Shown: positions 45,384 to 49,949 of the stretch, piece after piece
Layout of the letters: each line of letters starts with the position of its first letter
How positions within the stretch are numbered: position 1 is the first letter of the stretch
Source of the DNA: Rhodospirillales bacterium
GTDB lineage: Bacteria; Pseudomonadota; Alphaproteobacteria; Rhodospirillales_A; JACZKS01
DNA: 49,949 nt
Assembly (NCBI GenBank): GCA_018648445.1
Contig: JABGRG010000017.1
Span: forward strand, 1 to 49,949
Reading direction: 5' to 3'
Position numbers and translations under genes: made by a program
Notes under the pieces: model-generated
Databases searched by the model: none
Seen by the model: only the letters and a program-made list of their open reading frames with translations
What the model was told of the DNA's origin: nothing

Positions 45384-46045
45384 TTATTTCCGGGTGCCCC
45401 TTCGCAAATTATCCAACCGTTATACTCGTCAACCCGTGTCTCATGGAGCCAAGTTCGCGGCTCTACCCGTGTAATCTTGTAGCCGTAAGGGCTGAGAAAT
45501 TCACGGCACTCCTTTTCCAGTTCTTCGCCATGGACTTCAATCACCATATGCGGGCGATGCTCCTCGAAAAGCCGAATTCCCCCCTTTAACGCGCTTACCT
45601 CGCCACCTTCAATGTCAATTTTGATAAAATCAGGCGGAAAATGATCCGAAGATAGTTGATCAAGAGACACCATTTCGCCCTCGGGCTTCGCTCCGACCAA
45701 CGCCTTTTTGGCCGTGATCGGGTAGTTGTTGTGGCCGAAATTGGCCAGCATTTCGGAAATGTTTTCATCCGCGGGTTCAACGGCAAGTACTTGTCCGCCG
45801 GTATGTTTGGCAAGAATCAAGCTGTAGTATCCGGCGTTCGCGCCAATATCGAAGGCGCTCGTACTTTTTCCTAGCAGTCTTTTGCAATGCCCGGCGATCT
45901 CAATTTCATATAACCCTAGATATAGACGGGTCTGGTGTGTGAAGTTGACGCGCATAACTATTCCGGAACCGATGCCAAACGGGAAACGCCGAAAATCCAG
46001 TGACGACGGAAGAAAAACACTCTTGACGGCGGAGATAAATGGCAT
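45380..46045 (-). CDS. FkbM-family methyltransferase B
   Basis: Second FkbM-type methyltransferase in the locus, 221 residues. Motifs are A-F-D-I-G-A-N-A-G-Y-Y-S (about 63-74), V-L-A-V-E-P-A-D-E-N and D-F-I-K-I-D-I-E-G-G-E-V, then M-V-I-E-V-H. It is shorter than copy A and only distantly similar to it, so the two probably act on different sites and are not a recent duplication. Convergent with the flippase gene (four-base overlap) and 51 bases downstream of a glycosyltransferase. Confidence 0.87.
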   Translation of the reverse strand: MPFISAVKSVFLPSSLDFRRFPFGIGSGIVMRVNFTHQTRLYLGLYEIEIAGHCKRLLGKSTSAFDIGANAGYYSLILAKHTGGQVLAVEPADENISEMLANFGHNNYPITAKKALVGAKPEGEMVSLDQLSSDHFPPDFIKIDIEGGEVSALKGGIRLFEEHRPHMVIEVHGEELEKECREFLSPYGYKITRVEPRTWLHETRVDEYNGWIICEGAPGNN

Positions 46046-46096
46046 CGAAAAACCTGGTTATTTCAGGGAAAAATTGAGCGGCGGTCGTATATCGTA

Positions 46097-47230
46097 TCAC
46101 GGGTTTTTCGTGATTTCCGTAAAAACACAGAGCAGGCGATCCACGTGGGATTCCCACATGAAGTTGTTGGATACGTACTTTTGCCCGTTTTTTGTCAACA
46201 AGTTCCGCAGCGTCTCGTTTTCGTCGAGGTTTCGGACGCGCCGGGCGAGATCGGACGGCGAGAGCGACGAGAAAAAGAGCGCCGCGTCCTTGCACACTTC
46301 CCGATGGACTGGAGTGTCCGAAGCAATGATGGGTATTCCCAAGCCCATGGCTTCGGCCAGAGGATGGCCAAAGGTTTCCGATAGAGATGGAAATATGAAC
46401 ACGTCGTGGTTTTTGTACATTTCCGGAAGCTCTTGATAAGGAGCCTGCCCCAGCATCGTCACTTGCCCGCGTTCAATACCTTTGGTCAGCAGAAAATGAT
46501 CCTTGTCACCGCCCGGCGTTTCGGAAATCCCATCAAGGTCCATCGTCAACGTGAGGTGACACGCGATTCCTTGCTCGTTTAGGTCGGCGACGGCTTCGGA
46601 AACCAGTCCCGGCTGTTTGTGCGGGTAATAGGCCGAAACATAAAGAAGCTGCAGGATGCCATCCTTGCTCCACTGCCGCGATCTGGGGCTGGTATTGGAA
46701 AACTCGGAGATCGTTCCATATTGATTCTTGTCTATTCGGCCTTCCAAATCCGTAGCATGGGATACGAGCAGCCCCTTCACCGCGTTCGTCGGCGTGAGGA
46801 CTATAAGTGAGGAACGCGCTGAAGCAATGATTAACTTGCGCCGCGCCATTCTTTGGAAGATTGTCCTCACCCTCAAGGCAGGAGCGACATTGGTCAAATA
46901 GAACGGATCAAATAACCCTCCTTCGCGAACAAGCAAAATCTGGGGGACGGGCGGAAATAGCAGGCCGAAATTTGCCGACGAATAAAGAACATCCGGTTTG
47001 TACCTTGCGACGATCCGCCGCCATACGGTTTGCTCCCACAAGACACGGCGAACCGGCGACATGCGATCGGCTGCCAGCCTCATCACCGGAACATCCACTT
47101 CCACAGGAAAATCAGGAGATATTGCGAAAACGGCATCCACGTTGCGTTCAGCGAACGATCGCATGAGATTGTGGGTATAGGTCACGATTCCGCCCGTTTT
47201 TGCGGAAAGTGCATTTACGATGACCTTCAT
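46097..47230 (-). CDS. Glycosyltransferase family 4 protein C
   Basis: GT4-type enzyme of 377 residues. The N-terminus M-K-V-I-V-N-A-L-S-A-K-T-G-G-I-V-T-Y is the family's glycine-rich acceptor loop. The C-terminal domain has L-Y-V-S-A-Y-Y-P-H-K-Q-P (shared by several LPS transferases), and the donor site S-E-T-F-G-H-P-L-A-E-A-M-G-L-G (E-x7-E) followed by V-C-K-D-A-A-L-F-F. It is probably cytoplasmic. The start overlaps the end of the upstream CgeB-like gene by four bases, so these minus-strand genes are translated together. Confidence 0.9.
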   Translation of the reverse strand: MKVIVNALSAKTGGIVTYTHNLMRSFAERNVDAVFAISPDFPVEVDVPVMRLAADRMSPVRRVLWEQTVWRRIVARYKPDVLYSSANFGLLFPPVPQILLVREGGLFDPFYLTNVAPALRVRTIFQRMARRKLIIASARSSLIVLTPTNAVKGLLVSHATDLEGRIDKNQYGTISEFSNTSPRSRQWSKDGILQLLYVSAYYPHKQPGLVSEAVADLNEQGIACHLTLTMDLDGISETPGGDKDHFLLTKGIERGQVTMLGQAPYQELPEMYKNHDVFIFPSLSETFGHPLAEAMGLGIPIIASDTPVHREVCKDAALFFSSLSPSDLARRVRNLDENETLRNLLTKNGQKYVSNNFMWESHVDRLLCVFTEITKNP

Positions 47231-48297
47231 GGTTGCCCGCCCTTCAACGCGCCGAGAATACGGATGATATTCGAACCGTGGACCAGCTCAAGTTCCAATG
47301 TTCTTTGCCGTGCGGCTTTGCCGATCAGTCCACGCGGCCGATCCCGTTGAATCCACGAGACGCAAACCCTGGCCAGTTCTTCCTCCGATGAAAAGTAGGC
47401 GGCTTCCTTTTCCTCGCGGTACAGGGCGGTGATCTCGTCGTTCCGCTCATGCACCATGAATCCCTCGCAGGCGGGGACCTCGATGGACCGGCATGTTTGC
47501 AGATCACGATTGGCGTGACGAAGAAAACACAGGTTGATGGAACTCGCAGAAACGACCTTGGCAAATTCATCGTTATAGGCGGGCCTGTTTTCGATCAACA
47601 AATTGGCGTGCCGCCCGATCCAGTCGGCCCATCCGTTGCCCCAGACACGAACCTTCAATCCCTGCCGGGCCAGATGCAACATGCTTTGTGCGCGGGGTTC
47701 TTCGAATGATCCAATGAAACTGATCAGCGCGCCGAAGCGAATACGGTCTTCATCGCCGATGGGTACCGGGTGGTGCAGCACCGGGTCGCAACTGTTGTTG
47801 ACGAAAAGAACTCGCCTCGCCCCCAATGACGGCACTTCTTCAGGCCGGGCATTGAAAGATTTGGTGGTCACCCACAAATCGAAAAGCCCAAGGGTCGCGT
47901 CCAACTGGCGGGTGCGCAGACGCGGGTTCATCATATCGTCTTCACAATACCAAACCAGCGCCAGATCCTTATTGATCCATTTGGCCCGCCGCAGCGTTGC
48001 GGCGCTGATCATATCGGCGGCATCCAGCCACAGGATATCGGCGCCGCGTTCGACTTCGCTCAGTATCTCCGGATTGGCCTTGGCCGGATCGGCGGGAAAG
48101 CGCAGACGGTAGCGAATTCTTTGCTGGATCGCCGGCGGCGTTTCGTAATTAGCTCCCTCCGGGACCGTCGGCACACAGGTTACCGAGCAACCCAGATCGC
48201 GCATCGCCGCCACTCTCTGAACGGTTCGCGAGGCTTCGAACGTCTGCCCGACAACGATAATCCGTGGCGGCGGTTCGCAATTAAGATTTTGTGTCAT
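47227..48297 (-). CDS. CgeB-like glycosyltransferase
   Basis: GT-B-type protein of 356 residues resembling the CgeB/Glyco_trans_1_2 group. Signs are D-I-L-W-L-D-A-A-D-M near 90, W-Y-C-E-D-D-M-M (where family members have W-x-x-D-D), S-F-I-G-S-F-E-E-P-R at the domain boundary, and the C-terminal block C-R-S-I-E-V-P-A-C-E-G-F-M-V, which is the group's donor-site signature. It overlaps the genes on both sides (four and 17 bases) in a run of tightly packed glycosyltransferases. Confidence 0.8.
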   Translation of the reverse strand: MTQNLNCEPPPRIIVVGQTFEASRTVQRVAAMRDLGCSVTCVPTVPEGANYETPPAIQQRIRYRLRFPADPAKANPEILSEVERGADILWLDAADMISAATLRRAKWINKDLALVWYCEDDMMNPRLRTRQLDATLGLFDLWVTTKSFNARPEEVPSLGARRVLFVNNSCDPVLHHPVPIGDEDRIRFGALISFIGSFEEPRAQSMLHLARQGLKVRVWGNGWADWIGRHANLLIENRPAYNDEFAKVVSASSINLCFLRHANRDLQTCRSIEVPACEGFMVHERNDEITALYREEKEAAYFSSEEELARVCVSWIQRDRPRGLIGKAARQRTLELELVHGSNIIRILGALKGGQP

Positions 48298-49435
48298 CGC
48301 CCGACTTCACATAATCAATCGCTTGTTTCAGGCCTTCAATGTCCGCTTCAAATCCCCATTGCCTGATCGTGGTCTCCGCCGCCATGCCCATCTGTTCGGA
48401 ATTTTCGAGGCAAATAACAAGGGCATCTGCCAAGGCCGACACGTCGCCGCTTGGAAAAATCCTGCCGCACGCATCGTCGATCAGATCGACTGCACAGCCA
48501 ACCTGATCACTTGCAATCACCGCCGTGCCACAGGCCATCGCCTCGTTGACCACCAGCCCCCAGGGCTCGCGTTCCGAAGGAACCACCATCACGTCGGCCA
48601 TATCGTAAAATGCAGGTAACGCGCTCTGATTTTGGAACCCGAGGAACACCGCATCGGGCGCCATCACGCGCAACTCTTTCTCCAATTCACCACTGCCGAC
48701 GAAGACAAGTGCCGGTTTCACGCCCAGCCAATCCACGCGGTTCATGGCGCGAACCAGGAAGTCCGGACGTTTGCGGGGCATAAACTTCCCGACGAAAAGG
48801 ACGACCTTTTGTTCGGGGGCAATGTCAAATTCCGCCTTCAAATTTAGCCGTTGCGAAGCCACCTCTTTGGCTTTTGCGGTGAAATTCTCGTTGTCGATGG
48901 CATAAGGCATGGGGAATATCCGGTCCGGTGAAATACCGCGCCTCAGATAGTAATTTTTGTTCACCATTCCGATTGCAAGAAACGCATGGCAACGCTTCAA
49001 TACCCACGCGATGTAGCGACGTTTTAGCCAGCCCCTCGGACCTTTGCCGTCCGGCATGGCGAGATCGCAGTTCTCGCCGCGCATTAGAACAGGTACGCCC
49101 GGGCGACACGCCTGAGTTAACACCTTGCGCATGATTGGGCTTCCCCAGCCATGCAGCCACAGGACATCGGCTCCCTTGATCTCAGAAATCGGGTCCGTAT
49201 CGGCCAAAAAGGTATGCTCATAACCTTCGGTCAACGGGACATCCCATTCCACCGGGCGCTTAAAGCCCGTGTCGAAGAAACCCTGATCCGCTGGACGTTT
49301 CTCGAACACCACCCGCAGGTCCACCCCCTCTTCCGCAGCAATGCGGCGCAGCAATGGCGCTTGATACTGAATGGGGTGCGAGACAAAATATGTGATCCTG
49401 ATGGCTACGGCTGATCTCCCCACGTTTTTTGCCAC
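48281..49435 (-). CDS. Glycosyltransferase family 4 protein D
   Basis: GT4 enzyme of about 384 residues. The N-terminal motif T-Y-F-V-S-H-P-I-Q-Y-Q-A-P-L-L typifies a subfamily found in sugar-rich surface loci. The later V-L-F-V-G-K-F-M-P-R-K-R-P and E-P-W-G-L-V-V-N-E-A-M-A-C-G (E-x7-E) mark the donor domain. The true start is uncertain: the GTG at 49435 gives the longest frame, and a GTG at 49423 is possible; no ATG lies between the previous stop and the conserved part. It overlaps the upstream transferase by 31 bases. Confidence 0.88.
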   Translation of the reverse strand: MAKNVGRSAVAIRITYFVSHPIQYQAPLLRRIAAEEGVDLRVVFEKRPADQGFFDTGFKRPVEWDVPLTEGYEHTFLADTDPISEIKGADVLWLHGWGSPIMRKVLTQACRPGVPVLMRGENCDLAMPDGKGPRGWLKRRYIAWVLKRCHAFLAIGMVNKNYYLRRGISPDRIFPMPYAIDNENFTAKAKEVASQRLNLKAEFDIAPEQKVVLFVGKFMPRKRPDFLVRAMNRVDWLGVKPALVFVGSGELEKELRVMAPDAVFLGFQNQSALPAFYDMADVMVVPSEREPWGLVVNEAMACGTAVIASDQVGCAVDLIDDACGRIFPSGDVSALADALVICLENSEQMGMAAETTIRQWGFEADIEGLKQAIDYVKSGDDTKS

Positions 49436-49949
49436 GCCTCGGCAAAGGTTTCCCTGAACCGTTCGTGACTATAGTGATCCTCAACGAATCGTCTGGCGTT
49501 GCCGCCGAGTTCGTCGCGCCTTTCCCGGTCTTGCGTAATCGCTGCAATGACCGAAGCCATCTCCTCGGCATCCGGGGAAACCAGGACGCCGGTTTCCCCA
49601 TCAATAACGTAATCCTGCGGTCCACCACAGCGGGTCGAAACCACGGGCGCACCCGAGGCCATGGCTTGTAGTCCGGCGATGTTCAAGCCTTCCTGAGAAG
49701 ACGGGATAACAAAAACGTCCAACCCCTGGAAGAACGCCGGAAGTTCATCGGCTTCCATCCAGCCCATCCATGAGATGTGCCTGGATATTCCAAGATCCTC
49801 GGCGAGTTGGGCCAAAGAGCGCGGTGCCTTTCCAGTGAGCCGCAGTTCAACTTTTTCGCCCTGCTCCAGCAGTTTTTTCAGCGCATGAAATAGCAGGGCA
49901 AGATTTTTCCGGGGATCGTCGGGGCGTCCGGCAAACCCAATCACTCCGG
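49405..49949 (-). CDS. Glycosyltransferase family 4 protein E, partial (5' end missing)
   Basis: C-terminal domain of a GT4 enzyme whose start lies beyond the window. About 181 residues are present. V-I-G-F-A-G-R-P-D-D-P-R-K-N-L begins the donor-binding domain, and the E-x7-E site appears as S-Q-E-G-L-N-I-A-G-L-Q-A-M-A-S-G, in which the second glutamate is replaced by glutamine. Then R-C-G-G-P and the final helix W-Q-K-T-W-G follow. The frame runs open to 49949. Further locus genes probably continue upstream. Confidence 0.85.
   Translation of the reverse strand, partial: GVIGFAGRPDDPRKNLALLFHALKKLLEQGEKVELRLTGKAPRSLAQLAEDLGISRHISWMGWMEADELPAFFQGLDVFVIPSSQEGLNIAGLQAMASGAPVVSTRCGGPQDYVIDGETGVLVSPDAEEMASVIAAITQDRERRDELGGNARRFVEDHYSHERFRETFAEAWQKTWGDQP

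Overview
The window is a GC-rich alphaproteobacterial chromosome segment. It is most likely from Rhodospirillales or a related free-living lineage: the order frr-pyrH-tsf-rpsB, dnaE, lolD/lolC, short-form proS and the DUF2849/sulfite reductase/DUF934 set are typical of that class. No tRNA, rRNA, CRISPR array or insertion sequence was recognised.

Region 1 (1-10.6 kb, minus strand) is housekeeping: translation genes (rpsB, tsf, frr), UMP kinase, the replicative polymerase dnaE with a perfect DnaA box just upstream, the Lol lipoprotein exporter and prolyl-tRNA synthetase. Region 2 (10.6-17 kb) holds a small XRE regulator, a very large DUF2339 membrane protein, a two-subunit UxaA-family dehydratase/lyase and an EamA exporter.

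Region 3 (17-19.8 kb, plus strand) is a sulfite-reduction operon. It has a T-rich promoter, two leader hairpins and a possible 12-residue leader peptide containing Cys-Ile-Cys. The sulfite reductase gene is frame-disrupted. Region 4 (19.8-29.4 kb) is the most unusual part: a tightly packed 12-gene operon for a membrane complex made of an Mrp-type Na+/H+ antiporter module and a hydrogenase/complex I-like module. Its gene order matches the archaeal Mbx/Mbs complex (A-B-C-D-F-G-H-H'-M-J-K-L-N), with H and H' fused into one 1062-residue protein. The catalytic-type subunit keeps three of the four cysteines expected for a [NiFe] site, and the small subunit lacks one of the usual cluster cysteines. 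The operon starts in two nested inverted repeats that overlap the promoter and the ribosome-binding region.

Region 5 (29.4-32.2 kb) is a small sugar-catabolism cassette: a PfkB kinase, a cupin sugar isomerase and a class I aldolase-like protein. Region 6 (32.2 kb to the end) is a surface-polysaccharide locus with mixed gene orientation: two polymerase/ligase-like membrane proteins, a GT-C-like protein, a flippase, an asparagine synthase, two FkbM and two other methyltransferases, and six glycosyltransferases, the last running off the window.
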